64,000 nt of DNA from Coprinellus micaceus (lineage: Eukaryota > Basidiomycota > Agaricomycetes > Agaricales > Psathyrellaceae). The notes beneath the pieces were generated by a model. That model saw only the letters and a list, made by a program, of their open reading frames with translations. It searched no databases and was not told where the DNA came from. Each line of letters opens with the position of its first letter. Position 1 is the stretch's first letter. Of this stretch, positions 47,175 through 59,156 are shown piece after piece. The position numbers and the translations under genes were made by a program. The stretch is taken from contig OX596336.1 in NCBI GenBank assembly GCA_951394405.1, positions 2,046,001 to 2,110,000 on the forward strand, given 5' to 3'.

Positions 47175-49878
47175 GAACGTTGAATCCCTGGAGTCGTAGA
47201 CCTGCTCTCGCTCCAGTACGCGCCCTTCTGATGACGCCCCCTCGGGCTCGCCAATGCGTTACTGGGGTTGCAAGATCGAACTCCAAGCATCGTTGCCAAA
47301 GCACCTCGAGTAAACACACACTCTACGATGCCATCCTCAAGAACATTTTCGTATCAACTTACATCCTCCCGTCACAGGTGCCTCACGAAAGCGTTCACCG
47401 AGTCGACACCAGCTCCATCCATCCATACACCCCAAAAATCTTTCTTTGATTCCGGCCGCCCTACCATCTTTTCGAAGAGAGTATAGATGCGCCGCTCCCA
47501 CATGCCCCTGCATATGGATCTATGTTTGCTTGGACGCATTACCGGTACCGGCATTGAACCCTCCCGTTCTGAGGGCGGGTAGATCCACAGTCAGGTTTGT
47601 CTCCTACATTCCCGTTACGGTTTCCGTTACCGGCTTGAAACCTTCGCCTTCTCCCCGCGTCAGAACAGGAATTCACCGAGTACTAAAAACCACGCTATTC
47701 TTAACGGGAATGTGGGTACCTTACCTCGGATTCTTCGGGGCCATGTGCGCACCTTCCTAGAATCTCAAACCTGCTTTCACTCGAGATTCGCCGATCAGAG
47801 TGGGTGGGTTAACTGGAATACACCTTGACCCTATCGCGCCCACCTCCGGCGGTCCACCCTACACGGAGTTGCAGTGGTTTGCTTTGGCTAGGATCGGTCA
47901 CTTACGGGTATTTGGCCACAGTGCTATGTGGCTGATGGTGTTTTACGTGTTCCGTGATGGATGAGGCGCCCATCGGGTTGTAGACCGATGCCCTCAAAAT
48001 CGAGGCAATATCCGACAACGCTCGAGGCCCTAATCGACGTGGTGCGAAGCCTCGCCATTCTTTAACCTCCCTGAGCCCTGACTAACGTGGACAGGAGCCT
48101 CGACATGAATTACTGAGTCATGTCTTCACTTCATTTCGCTACCCAGTATTTCAAAACGTGGCTCCAACACAGCTTCAAGGGTAGTGAGCGCGTTCAATTT
48201 CCCGAATCGTACGTCATAGGGACGACGTGCGGGACCTCCCCTACTTACCACTGTCCTCCGTCATCATGTGAAGGGTACTCAGGACATTGCGGGAGAGGAT
48301 CAATAGGACGAGTTCCATCTAAGCGGCCGGTCCTCTCGGACACGAGTCCGTCAAATATCTCAAGTTCGTTCCGCGTTCCGATGCTTATTTACGTTAGTTT
48401 CAAGTCCTGACTACGCTCTCGCAGGGTGTATTGGTTACATCTTTTTTAGATTCATTCAGTTTGACAGTATGATCAAGCAAGTGTAGGGAATCCCAAGAGG
48501 GGCAAATAATTCCGTGCGCAGCGGAGACACGCATCCCATTCGTTGTGCCACCAAAATTTGAAGTCGCTTCGCTCCGTGCCTACTTCGAAAATTTCAAGAC
48601 GCTTATCGGTGGGGTGACTCGTAGCCCCAGTGAAATGCAGGGGTAGCGGGTGGGTGGTCCGGAAGCTAGTACGTTAAGGGATCTGTCGGGTAGAGGGGTT
48701 CGTGGTAGATATAGCATGCGGGCACTGTACCATACGGGTCGGCTTCCCCGAGCCCTCCAATGCGCCAAGTATGTAGGTATGTGCATCACGAGCACCCTAG
48801 AACAAGGTAAGGGTCGCTAGACTCGTGTTCTTTTCCCCGCAAAACTAGAAATCGGAATGATAGGCGACTGTTCTGTATCACCTCTCAGGTAGAGGCATCG
48901 TGAAAGCGGGGCTTCCCGAAAACTTACGTTTCTGTATGGAGCGAGGCGGGCGTAAGGCACTTGTCAAAATGCTGGCTTGGGCGTGCTTCAATGTTGCGGT
49001 TGCATTCCGTCGCCAGCTCAACTCGATTGTTGTGCCTCCATGAGACGCTGACACGTCGTTGACGAGGCGGGCGTCTATTGCAATCATCTTCAGTTTCGAG
49101 TCTCCAACGGGATGCCACAACCACCACTACGCGCCGGAAATGCAACATTCAGGTTTCCGAGGTACACCTGGCAACGCCACCGATGGCCGGGGAATGGTAT
49201 TTTCCACCTCCGTGCCGTCGAGCCATCCTGATCCACAAGGGCCCACAATACTGGCTGGAAATACCCCTGTGCATGTTACTAGACAAGACGCGGCTCGTTA
49301 CTAGCGTGCCCCATCAACAAGGACTCGCATTCACTGGTTCAACCCAAACCTCAGGCCTCAAGGCTTCCTCGAGCCCACCGTTTCGAGGTGCCGACAGGTG
49401 TCATGCCTGCAGCTTGCCGAGAGTCACGTTGAGTCGTTATGACGCCCACTCAGGAACATTGCCTCTTGTTCTGTCTGACGAGGGCGATCTGTTAATTGTG
49501 GGAGGACGCAGAAGTGAGCTTGGGGAAAGAACCTGGGTGAAAGGAGGTCAGATGTCAACGTCAAAGTATCCAAACGCACCGGGCGGTTCGTTTATTCTCC
49601 AAAAGCGTCGTTAACGTGTCCGAAAGACAGGTCAGGCCATTTCTGACCGAAAACAATTGAAAATCCCCGAGTAAGATGTAGTGTTGTTCGGTCGTCCCGA
49701 CTCCCGTGGGGGGAACAGCAGGAGGGTTGATAAATTCAATGACGGGTGTTCAGAGCGTCCACTAGTGGCGAAAATGAGCATGTAGGTAATTCATCTTATT
49801 ATAAGGATAGCCCAAGACTTTGTACATAGGCTCACAGGGCGAATGCAACACCAGGTTTAAAAGGTAGACTCGGGAACC

Positions 49879-49895
49879 CACACACACACACACAC
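49879..49895. repeat. (CA)n microsatellite
   Basis: About eight CA units in a gene-poor stretch. Confidence 0.9.
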
Positions 49896-52800
49896 CACCT
49901 ACATCCTGTATGCTTCCCTTGCGCATTTGAGAGGCCCATCCGGCCACTATGTGGGATAATCCCCGGGGAATGACTCGTCAATTTCATGAATATAAAGGCA
50001 AACTTCCCTTCAGGATACTCGGTTGGGATGCATGCCCAGCCCAAGGCCCTAAATAGTACACTAGCCCGCACGCCCTCGTATTCGTTTCAGACGTAACTCG
50101 GTGAACATCTCAACGAGGTATACACCCCATGCAACACCCGACAGTCGGACACCCACCGAACCCTGTGCGTGTGCTGATAAATATCAGCCTCCCCAGGCGC
50201 GATGATGCAAATGCCTCACCTCCGTTCAACACCCCGGCATTACCACTAAGAGTCCTCCAACCACGATACATTGCACAGCATAAACAGATGTGGTCATTCG
50301 AAACCGAGTACTACCCATAGTATCATAGCACCCAAATAGCTCTCCCAGCTCTCAGCTTCCCCAAAGCCTTCCATTCACAGCTCCCCCTCACAACGCCGGC
50401 GCCTTTTTGACATGTGCGCGCTGTGGGCGCTTTCTGGCGCATCGGTCTGATCGAAATCAGAATTTGGCCATGCCGCAAACATGAGATCTGATCATGACTC
50501 GGGATACAGCCAGGAAGCAATATCATGCCAGGTGGGCGCTTAATTCAAGGTTCAATCACACACGAGGCGTGACAGACCGCCGGTCTTGGCTGGACGGGCG
50601 CTTAATACTCAGCCAATCGTGACGCGACAGGAAACCAAGTTTTTCCCTTCTTCAAGTTAGACGCCGGTAGCACCTTCACAGCAGTTCGTGCCACACAATC
50701 GGAAAAGGCGCTCGCCGAAGATGGATAGATTGCGAGCTCCTTCCTCGCAATCCGGCTTTGTTCTATTCGGAATCCACCTTCAGCTCTTGTCTCTTGACCC
50801 AAACGCCACAAAATATGACTTGCTTTGTCCTTAGAAAGTTACGTAAATTCCGCCCAGAGCCTGGCGTTCCCACCAGACACCCTGTGTTGAATACACGATG
50901 CTGACTCGGTGGAAAAGGTACTTGAAGTAGTTTCCACCAAACTCCATACTTCGGATATTGTGCGGATATGTTTGCACAATAAGCGCTTTCGCCACGAACC
51001 TCTTCATTGTCGAGCTAGATAGATAGGGGCTCCACAGGTTGGTCTCCACTTTGAGAGACCGTTTGCGCACTCAAACCCCGAGATAGCCTTTTTTATTTGG
51101 GAGGGCACCTGGATTCGCATTTCCCCGAGTGTCCTGAGTGTGTTAGTGGTGTCCTATGTACGTCCCTCCATCTCTTCAACTTGCTTGGGCGAGCGCGTTG
51201 CGCTTTGACCCTTTACTAGTCTATCCATGATGATGTGTCGTCATGAGCGCTTATCACCTGCATCACGCATTGCGGCATGAATTCAAGTCTGACAAGCGAC
51301 CGTCATTGGTCGAGAAGATTGACCCCTCTTCGTCCTCGTTGAACGGCTTCTATGCATCGTGTGGCACTGTGCGGCGGTGACGAGTTGATATAGCTGGAGG
51401 ATCGACGGCGTACCAACGCCACGCCACGGGGAGGGTGGGTGAGTAGCGCACCCAAGCGTACTGCGGGCAACCATGTGTACGAGTACGCGCTGAGTGTATG
51501 CGATACGATGTGAATGATGAAGTTTGAGAATCTGACATTCGAACGACCATGAGGTAAGAAAGCTGTTAAGAGAAGACACGGAATGCGTCGCTTTTGAAGG
51601 GATGATCCCAACGGGGCTGATGTTCTTACGCTGGTTAGGGAGAACTCAGTATCGTGAAGGTAATTTAAGCCCGATATCTGTAGAGGGCATATTGGATGTT
51701 GCTAGGACATGCTCCTTTGGGAGCCGATCGCGAAGAACCTTTACAGCTTTAATTGCGCAGTCCAGGGTTGATGATAATTTTACGCCCTCAGTTACGTCCT
51801 GAACGTTTGGCTTCAGTTGAGACCTGGGCTATGACAAGAGGACCGAGCCAGGACACTGCCATGAATATAGCGGCCAGCTTCCTATGCAAAGCAACATCGG
51901 ATTGGCTTGGACTTCAACTTCCAGCCAGCGCAGTACTCAGTGGTCAGGCATCCACGTGACAGGGACATTGTACCCCAAATAAGGCAGCTCAATTGGCGCC
52001 CACGGTTCGTCGGTCGTGACTCAACGCTCCCCAAAAGTGGCGGTTTCCCCGAGTTCGACCATCTTCGCAGATCGACGAGAAATGGGCAGCTCATCGCATT
52101 GGTTGTGACTCCTCTCTCATTTGTTATAACGATGCGGGGGAGATCCGCGCAAGCATACTTTCAACGCGTTGAAGGCGGTGCGAGAGAGGGCGAGGAACAT
52201 CATTGGCTCACTGCACCGCCCTCAAGGGCCTTGATCTGCCGCCTTGGTCAGCCGTGCTGCGCACCTTTTATTCGAAAGGTGGCGACGCGTCGTCGGGGCT
52301 CGAAGAGCGCCATCCGGCTCGGAGATTGCTAGGTGAACAATCGCGGGTTAGGCACGGAGATGGTCATCGGGGCAGCCGGCCTCGGGCGACAGGTCGTCTC
52401 TGCCCTCATGAAGGCTCACGGAGACACGACCAGAGCGATGTCTCACATTGCTCAGATTGACCCAGCCTGAGTCGTTCCATTGGTTTTCACCGGGCCTTGG
52501 ATCCGTTCCTTCAAGTTCCGTAGTCGGAGAATGTTGGGCTGGAAGGAGAAAGCCAATGCATCAACAGGTGAGTGCCATGCCTTGAGCCTCCGCCACCAAC
52601 AGCCACCACCTGGCCACCATGAGCCAAACGTTCGATATGTGGGTGAATATATTGAAAATGGACTGGATTAAACGAGACGACAGTTCTCAGAGCACCGAGA
52701 CTTAAGCGTCAGACCGCTCTATGTACATAGGTCCCCCTTCGAACGCCAGGCAAGAGGAGATAATATTGGGACTAGAGCCGTAAGCCCTATACAGAGGAAT

Positions 52801-52948
52801 GGATGAAGCATGCGAGTGGCTCGGGAACTTAGAAGGATGGCAGGGGGCCAGATAACCAGTTTCTTGGCCCTTCCTATCCCGTGTAAGCGGAAGTAATTTC
52901 AAAGTATGTCTAGGCAGATAAAAATCATCGCCGACCAGTTAGGTGACT

Positions 52949-53961
52949 TCACTGCGAAGCGGTTTGAATCACCTTTCTGTTCTTGTCCAGGGTAAGCGTC
53001 AGCTTCCGCCCCTTCCACTTCGGAGGGTTGTCGAGGGTGTCGAGAAAAAAGACGTATCCGGGTATGTATCGGTGCACGAACCTAAAGGATTCATATCAGT
53101 CAACGAATCCGCGTCCAGAGGAAGAGCCCCAGGACTTACTGTTTGACCCCTTCGTCTGACATCCCCCTGTTCCCGTTATTTACTTTCATGTAGTGCTCTT
53201 GCTCAAGCCTCCATTCATATACTATCGAAAACAGGGACTGTGTCGCACTCTCTGGAACCGGCGGCTTGAGCTGAATGTGCCCTCTAGTAAGTATGAAAAG
53301 CGGCACAGAGTAGATGAAGGCATGCCTGAATGAAGATGTCCAAGAGCTCCCAAAGCCTCTGATAGTCACTCAAATTGCGGTTGAGCTGAGCTACATTCTC
53401 CTTCTTACACAACCCTTCGGGAATCCCAAGGAGTGCTCTTTCTTTCCCCCAAGTTTGCTCCCACTTCAGGTTCAGGTCGTCTGGGGAAATCGGCTGGAAT
53501 CCAACAAACCAGCCTTCAATAATGACGACATCCACCGCTGGGGGCTTCACAACTACAACCCTGGGGTCATCCATCGGTAAGCGGTCCCCTTCCCCGTTTA
53601 ACAGGCTCTTGTCGAAGGACGGCAGCTTCACTTCTGTGTCACTTTCGTGAAGGGCCCGCAGAAGGTCAACGCCAAGTTGGATCTCATGCGTGCCAGGCTG
53701 GCCGCGTCCTTTCAGGAGAGGGTTGTCAGGATTGGCCTTAGCCACTGCTACGAGGCCCTGATGGGGGAGATATAGATCATCGATCGATAAAACGACGACG
53801 CGAAGTGGTGAAGGCTCTTTGGAGAGCTTTTGAGCCAGGTGAGAGGCAAGATACGACTTCCCAGACCCTTGAGGGCCCTGAATTCCCAGTACAAGGGGCT
53901 TTCCCTGCTGAGATTCGAGGTGTTTGCGGATGAAATCGGCAGCACTATCGAGGGATGACAT
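52949..53961 (-). CDS. TDA10: P-loop kinase, D-glycerate 3-kinase/Tda10 family
   Basis: ATP-dependent small-molecule kinase; related plant enzymes phosphorylate glycerate, the yeast Tda10 substrate is uncertain. Exons: 53961-53326, 53270-53140 and 53081-52949, giving 299 residues. Walker A is LGIQGPQGSGKSYLASHLAQ; other family blocks are VVVLSIDDLYLPHQGLV, NPLLKGRGQPGTHEIQLGVD, VDVVIIEGWFVGFQPI, then EWRLEQEHYMKVNNGNRGMS and FVHRYIPGYVFFLDTL. The first intron must use a GC donor (CAG followed by gcatgc) with a normal AG acceptor; without splicing the protein would lose its C-terminal fifth. In-frame ATGs upstream (to 54147) overlap the RER1 start and were rejected. Head to head with RER1, 184 bp apart. 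Confidence 0.88.
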
Positions 53962-54145
53962 GGCGGGAGGACCAATGGAGTGAAGCGCCCAGGGCACATT
54001 GTTCGGGTCGGCGTTTAACCGTTTTGGATCTCCGCTGAAATAACTAGGCACAGCCACATGCATCATCCACGTCGGCAAACCTGGGCGCCTTCCATATCTA
54101 ACCTCGACGCAGCACTCACTCAATTTTCTCCTCCTCACGACCGTC

Positions 54146-55037
54146 ATGATGAACGACTCAGGATCAAGCGCTGAACAAACTCCTGTTCAAAATGTCATGA
54201 ATACTCTGTCAAAATACCAGCGTCTCTACCAGCAACAGTTGGACCGATGGACCCCGCATGTTCTGCAACGGTGGTTGGCGCTCGCAGGTTTGGTTGCAGT
54301 GTTCTTCTTGAGGATTGTTTTTGCACAGGGGGTGAGTGCGGTTTCATCTGTTTATCTTTTTCAAGAGTCTGATTTGTGTCGCGATTACAGTGGTACATTG
54401 GTCAGTACGATTCGTTTTTAATACTGCTCCGAGACTCCTAACATGGCTGCTTGCTTCTCGGGTTGTACAGTTTGCTGTGAGTACCGAGCTTGCCTCCTCC
54501 CTGGGTGTTATTATTTACGTTGTTTTAGATGCATTGGCTATCTACCTCCTTAACCTCCTTCTCGCCTTCCTGCAACCCAAATTTGACCCGTCCCTGGAGG
54601 AAGACCTGCTGGCAGACGAAATCGAAGAAGGGGGGGATGTCCCGAGCCCACTTCCATCCCAACGTGATGACGAGTTCAGGCCGTTTGTCCGACGCTTACC
54701 TGAATGGCAATTCTGGTACGTCAACCTTTCTTCTGCACGGCGCTCAGGTCCTCGGTTTTAACAATGTATATCCAGGCTTTCTTCAACCAAAGCTACTCTG
54801 ATCGCCCTGTTCTGCACCTTCTCCGAGGTGTTTGATGTCCCCGTGTACTGGCCCATTCTCGTCGTCTACTTCTTCGTGCTCTTTGCTCTCACTATGAGGA
54901 AGCAAATCCAGTAAGCATGCCTTTTGGCGCCCGTTCTCAAATGACCAACTGACCTTGGCTACAGGCACATGATCAAATACAAATACGTGCCTTTCGACAT
55001 CGGCAGGAAGGCGCGTTACGGCAACGCTGCTCGATAG
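54146..55037 (+). CDS. RER1: Rer1, ER retention receptor
   Basis: Golgi membrane receptor that returns escaped ER membrane proteins and unassembled subunits in COPI vesicles. Exons: 54146-54331, 54391-54400, 54471-54476, 54529-54715, 54776-54910 and 54965-55037, giving 198 residues. Family blocks: [48 protein letters not shown]-like [38 protein letters not shown] and [20 protein letters not shown]. The sequence WYIVCYALA that joins the first two membrane spans is only recovered by splicing a 10-nt exon (TGGTACATTG) and a 6-nt exon (TTTGCT). Four membrane spans are expected. A second ATG directly follows the first at 54149. Confidence 0.95.
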
Positions 55038-55737
55038 ATTAAACAGTCTGAAAGGACTTTGTATAGCATGCGATGATACCATATTCCAGGACCCTTTACA
55101 GCTATTCTTATGACCCTATCTTACCCTAGAGACTATCTGCTGGATAATTGACGAGATGACCCATTTTCGAATTCCCAAGACATAACCGACGAGACAACTC
55201 CGACTCTGTCACTCGCATCCACACACCGTGTCTTTCATGTTTCTTCTCGGTCGGTTTAGGACGTTTGCAGATGCTTGCTTGCAAGCTTGAGGGACGTGAC
55301 ACGTTATTTGGGCATGCGTCCTGTCTCCTGAGGTTGATCGGCCAGGAGAGCCTAGCGTCCACCTCCCAGAGCGGGTTGGTCAAATCTTGGGGCTTCTCAT
55401 ACTTTTCTAAGAGTTGACTCGGGAACTCAGTGACTGCGTGAAAGATCAGATAACGTCTTCTTTCCAGACCTCTTTCATCGAAAGAAGGCCCGTTCCCAAC
55501 CCGTTCCTCACCATGTCACATCGTGGCATACCGTTCCGAATTCATCCCGCTCATATTCAAGCTTCAAAAGAGAGCGTGCATTCGACTAACGATGGGATAC
55601 CGAATGCTCACGTAGCAGCACATACAATCTAAAGACGCCAGTCCAGATGGTGATCATCTCTTGTATTTCAAGATAGGATAGTGCCTTTGAACACCCTGCC
55701 GAGGGATAAATCCTTCCAGGATTGGGTTAGGCTTTAA
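55038..55737. other. Intergenic between convergent RER1 and GH74 gene
   Basis: 700 bp holding both 3' ends. Frames of 72-85 codons occur on both strands without recognisable features. Confidence 0.45.
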
Positions 55738-58700
55738 TCAAACCGGAACACACTGCGAATAATCTAAAAACGATCCATTAGATTTCATAGGAGGCAAAGG
55801 ATGAGAACACGGCGCTTACAGGCATTGCTCGCTACACATCTGAAGCCACTCGTGCATGTCACAGGGCCGGACCAGCCTAAACCTAGATAGATAGATAGAA
55901 GGCGAGTGAGCCTGCATGGTGCACTGAGAAAAGTAAAATCATACCTCCGCATTGGCCCCATGGGCCGGCAGGCGCAGAGGTGGTGCTCGGGGTAGGTTCT
56001 GTGACTGTGTCTGTAGCCCTTGTTGTGGTGACGGTGGTAGTGGAAATAACTGCACTAGTCGTCGTAATGGGAATCGTAGGGCCATCGATGTCTCCGTAGA
56101 AGATGCCCCTCCCGTTCGTCCCGATGTAAACTCTAGAAAGTAGAAGTCAGCCAGTTGACATGCGCCCCAGGCCGGAAGTATAGATTCAATCACCTTCCAT
56201 AGACCCTCGAATCGGCAGTCACAACATTGGCGCTGGCTGCACCAAATCCATGGGCGGCGTCGTTTATCTGCACCCAGCTAGCGCCCTGGTCGTCTGACCG
56301 GTAATAAGCGATACCACCGACGTTAGCAGCAGCGTAGATGGCGGGGTAACCACCTGTCGACGCTGGAGCACCCAGAGAAATACCCCATGCCTGTGAGACC
56401 CCCGAAATGGCGGCGAACGTAGTACCGCTGTTAGTGGAGTGGAAGAGGCCCTTGTCAGTTGATACCCAGACGTCTCCGGTTATGCCTGGATGCACAGCAA
56501 TATCGAAAGTCGAAGTTGAAGAGTCTAGGGATCCTTTCGCAGTGAATGACTTGCCACCGTCGGTCGACAGGTAGAATTTGGAACCGGAAGCAGCGTAGAA
56601 GACACTGTTCGACTTCTTGTCGGATGCGATGGCGGATGTAGTGGAGGGAAGCGAAGAGACGGCGCCGAAGGTAGCCTGGTTCTGCGAAACCAAAACACCG
56701 TCGGTGTTGGACTTCCACAAGATGATAGTCCCATCGGCTGAGGCCGCAACTTTACCGCCTGCACGAGTGTCAGCAACGCTACTTACTCGTCTGGGAGATT
56801 CTTTGAACGTAGGCTTACCAGATACATTATCAGCTGCTCCATGATGCTGAGCCCATGTCTTCCCATAGTCACTCGAGAATGCCACTTGCTTTCCAGTCGA
56901 GCTGAATGAAGATGTGGTGAGCAAGTACGCCGGCTTCACGAGGGAATGGCCCTACCTATCGCCCGTGCCAACTCGGACGACATAGTTTGGCTTGTTTCCA
57001 GCGTAGTCAATGTCTGAGGTCGAAGGCCAATGAGGGTTTTGGTGGCTATTGCGGGGGGCTTCGGTCAAAGACTCGTGTACAAAGCCTGAACGCGGCGACA
57101 TGAGAGACGGACAGTTCTCGCCTGAGAGAGGGGTACACACCACCGATGTCTCCGACAGCAGATAAAAGAGGTGGGCCTGAGGGAGGGGAGATGAGGCCCA
57201 GAATTGCAGTCTCCTCGATACCGTCCGCGATGGAAGAAATGGATACGTTATGCTTCAGGTCCCACTATTTTTACAGGTCAGTAAGAAGGGGCCTTTGGAG
57301 GGCGGCGTGAGGGTACCTGAAGAAGGTCTCTTCCCCCATAGATAGTGGCACCGGTACCGTAAAGCCAGTGGTTCGAGTCGAACGGGTCGATTTCGAGAGC
57401 TGCTCGACAGGATCCATTGGGTCAATCACACTTCGGGAGGGCCAATATCTCTACGTACCTTCCATCATCCAACCAATCTGGAGGGTCCCAGGGCTAGTCT
57501 CGACGTAGTTCGGTCCGAGCCAGGGCGCCTTGCTATCGGAATACGAATAGTACTTCTTCATTGCCGGGTAATTACCCCAGCTCCAAAGCGGCGACCAGGT
57601 GGAACCGCTGTCGGTAGACCTGAAGATCTGTCCATCTGGCCACCAGGAGTTGAGCGCTGCAACCATCACCGTGCCGGGCTTTTGCAAGTCGACAGTCAGG
57701 CCACCGAGGCCGAAGTAGAGGTCGCTCCCAGACGCAGGTGTGATGTCAGTCCCTGAAGACGAATGGATCGCGTCAGTCACGGACAAGGGACTCAGGAACG
57801 GGACACGCACAAGTTCCAGATGCGATATTGTACTTGTAAAGAGCGCCAGAGGTACCGTCGTACTGTGCAGGGGAGTATCAGAACGGCTACTATGGGATAC
57901 TACTTGACCAGACGTACCGGGCCAGCGCCATTGGAATATGAGATATAGAGCGTTTTCTCGGAGCGTGATAGGACACCTTTGTGGGGCAGAAACGTGTTGT
58001 TTTGCCCTGCGACGGCGCTCCCTGAAACCCGTCCGTCAGCCTGTCGGAGGTTCGAGGGGTCGAAGGTACTCACAAGTGCTACCAGCATCCGAGGAAACGA
58101 AGACATTGTCAGAACCTGCGTTTGCGACTCCGACAAAGATTCTCGGTGTCGCCAGTCCAGACGAACCCGACGTAGAATCGAACGTAACCCATGCAATTCC
58201 TGGGTCACTGGATTGGCGGAAGTAAGGAGCAGACGTAACATATCCACGTACCAACTTTGTCTGTGTTGTAGTCGTTCGTGTCTCCGGGTACGGGGACATA
58301 TGCGCCTATGGAAATTGAGCGACGATCCTAGTTGTCAGAACGACTGGCGCGTACCTGCGCTTGGAAAGCTGGCAACCTTGGACCACGAGGTTCCGTAGTC
58401 TGTGGACTTCCACAGGCCGTTCCCACTGCGAGCCCCGAAGTATAGGATATTATTGCTGTTGGGGTCAATAGCAAGGCGCTGAGCGACGTGGTCAGGGATG
58501 TGAGAAAGTCTCAACGAAATGAGGGTAGTACCTCTCCCCTTAAGGAAAGAATCAATACCGACATTGGTTGGTGGTCCCAGCCTAACTCACATTCCACGCC
58601 CAGGCATGTTACCTCCAACCTTGAAAGGTAGTTTAGTGGTGTTGAACGACGCTCCGCGATTCCCAGAGATGAGAATTTGCCCATTGTTGGGATCCCAGGA

Positions 58701-59156
58701 GTTAGTATACATTCCTGTGGCCTCGAAGGGTGTTAGTACAAGAAGCCCTTCAACTGGGCACACGCTAATAGAAGCGTACCAGATAGAGCCTATTTGGGTC
58801 GACGGGGTCTGTCGCGAGGGCGTCTACTCCCCAATAATTCCACCTTGCGTCGTCGGCAAAGTCGAGCAAAGGGGTCCAGGAGTCGTCAGAGTTCAGTCTA
58901 TACGCTCCGCCAATGTCCGTGCGGGAGTACGCAAGTCCCTGAATCGAATGGTCAGCGAGCTATAAACCTATTGGTGGAGCATTGGTGAAAAGGTGAGAAC
59001 CTTCTCTTTAGCATTGAAAACGATTCCAGGTACGAACCCACCACCGCCGCCAATCTTCACGCTCTTCCATACATACTTTTGAGAAGGAACGGCGAACGCA
59101 GAGGTAGCAAGGGTCAGGACGGTAGCAACACTCCCCAACCAAAACGCAACCTTCAT
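55738..59156 (-). CDS. Secreted GH74 xyloglucanase with C-terminal CBM1
   Basis: Cleaves xyloglucan of plant primary walls outside the cell. Eighteen exons: 59156-59001, 58938-58780, 58721-58591, 58538-58532, 58478-58355, 58305-58252, 58199-58074, 58021-57918, 57862-57811, 57752-57459, 57399-57317, 57264-57141, 57085-56956, 56901-56819, 56758-56194, 56132-55945, 55882-55820 and 55763-55738; 822 residues. Signal peptide MKVAFWLGSVATVLTLATSA with cleavage near residue 22. Two seven-bladed propeller halves show Asp-box repeats such as STDSGSTW and STDGGKSF. Catalytic Asp candidates are Asp60 (YSRTDIGGAYR) and Asp469 (SAVGDIGGFV). A Thr-rich linker leads to a complete cellulose-binding CBM1 (GPWGQCGGLGWSGPVTC, then YYSQCV). 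Exon 4 has 7 nt (GGGAGAG) and restores RGMGERLAIDP. Confidence 0.93.
55884..55898 (-). repeat. TCTA microsatellite at a splice acceptor
   Basis: On the minus strand a CTAT/TCTA repeat runs to within one base pair of the CTAG acceptor of the last GH74 intron but one, supplying its polypyrimidine tract. Confidence 0.75.

Larger units (their letters stand above)
45612..52948. other. Gene desert of about 7.3 kb
   Basis: No gene can be supported. The longest frames (178 codons at 49078-49614 plus, starting at TTG; 186 codons at 45702-46262 plus) have no recognisable domain and no family-like splice pattern. Near 52350-52470 the plus strand encodes MVIGAAGLGRQVVSALMKA, vaguely like a dinucleotide-binding turn, but nothing extends it. 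Contains a (CA)n repeat, a 13-bp duplication and several GGGCGCTTA-like motifs. Confidence 0.4.

Noticed and set aside
47270..47290. Possible tRNA-like box (GATCGAACTCC) near 47280
   Set aside because: No matching A box or acceptor stem at the right distance on either strand.
49078..49614. 178-codon plus-strand open frame in a gene-poor stretch
   Set aside because: Begins at TTG, low-complexity start, no domain, no splice structure and no neighbouring signal.
52340..52470. Dinucleotide-binding-like turn (IGAAGLGRQVV) in a plus-strand frame
   Set aside because: Isolated short match with no continuation up- or downstream; likely chance.
53962..54147. Upstream in-frame ATGs for the TDA10-like gene
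   Set aside because: They would overlap the RER1 start codon and add residues that the family lacks before the SSLDSAADFI block.
57360..57385. GGTTCGAGTCGAAC, resembling a tRNA B box
   Set aside because: Lies inside a GH74 coding exon and no cloverleaf can be drawn around it.
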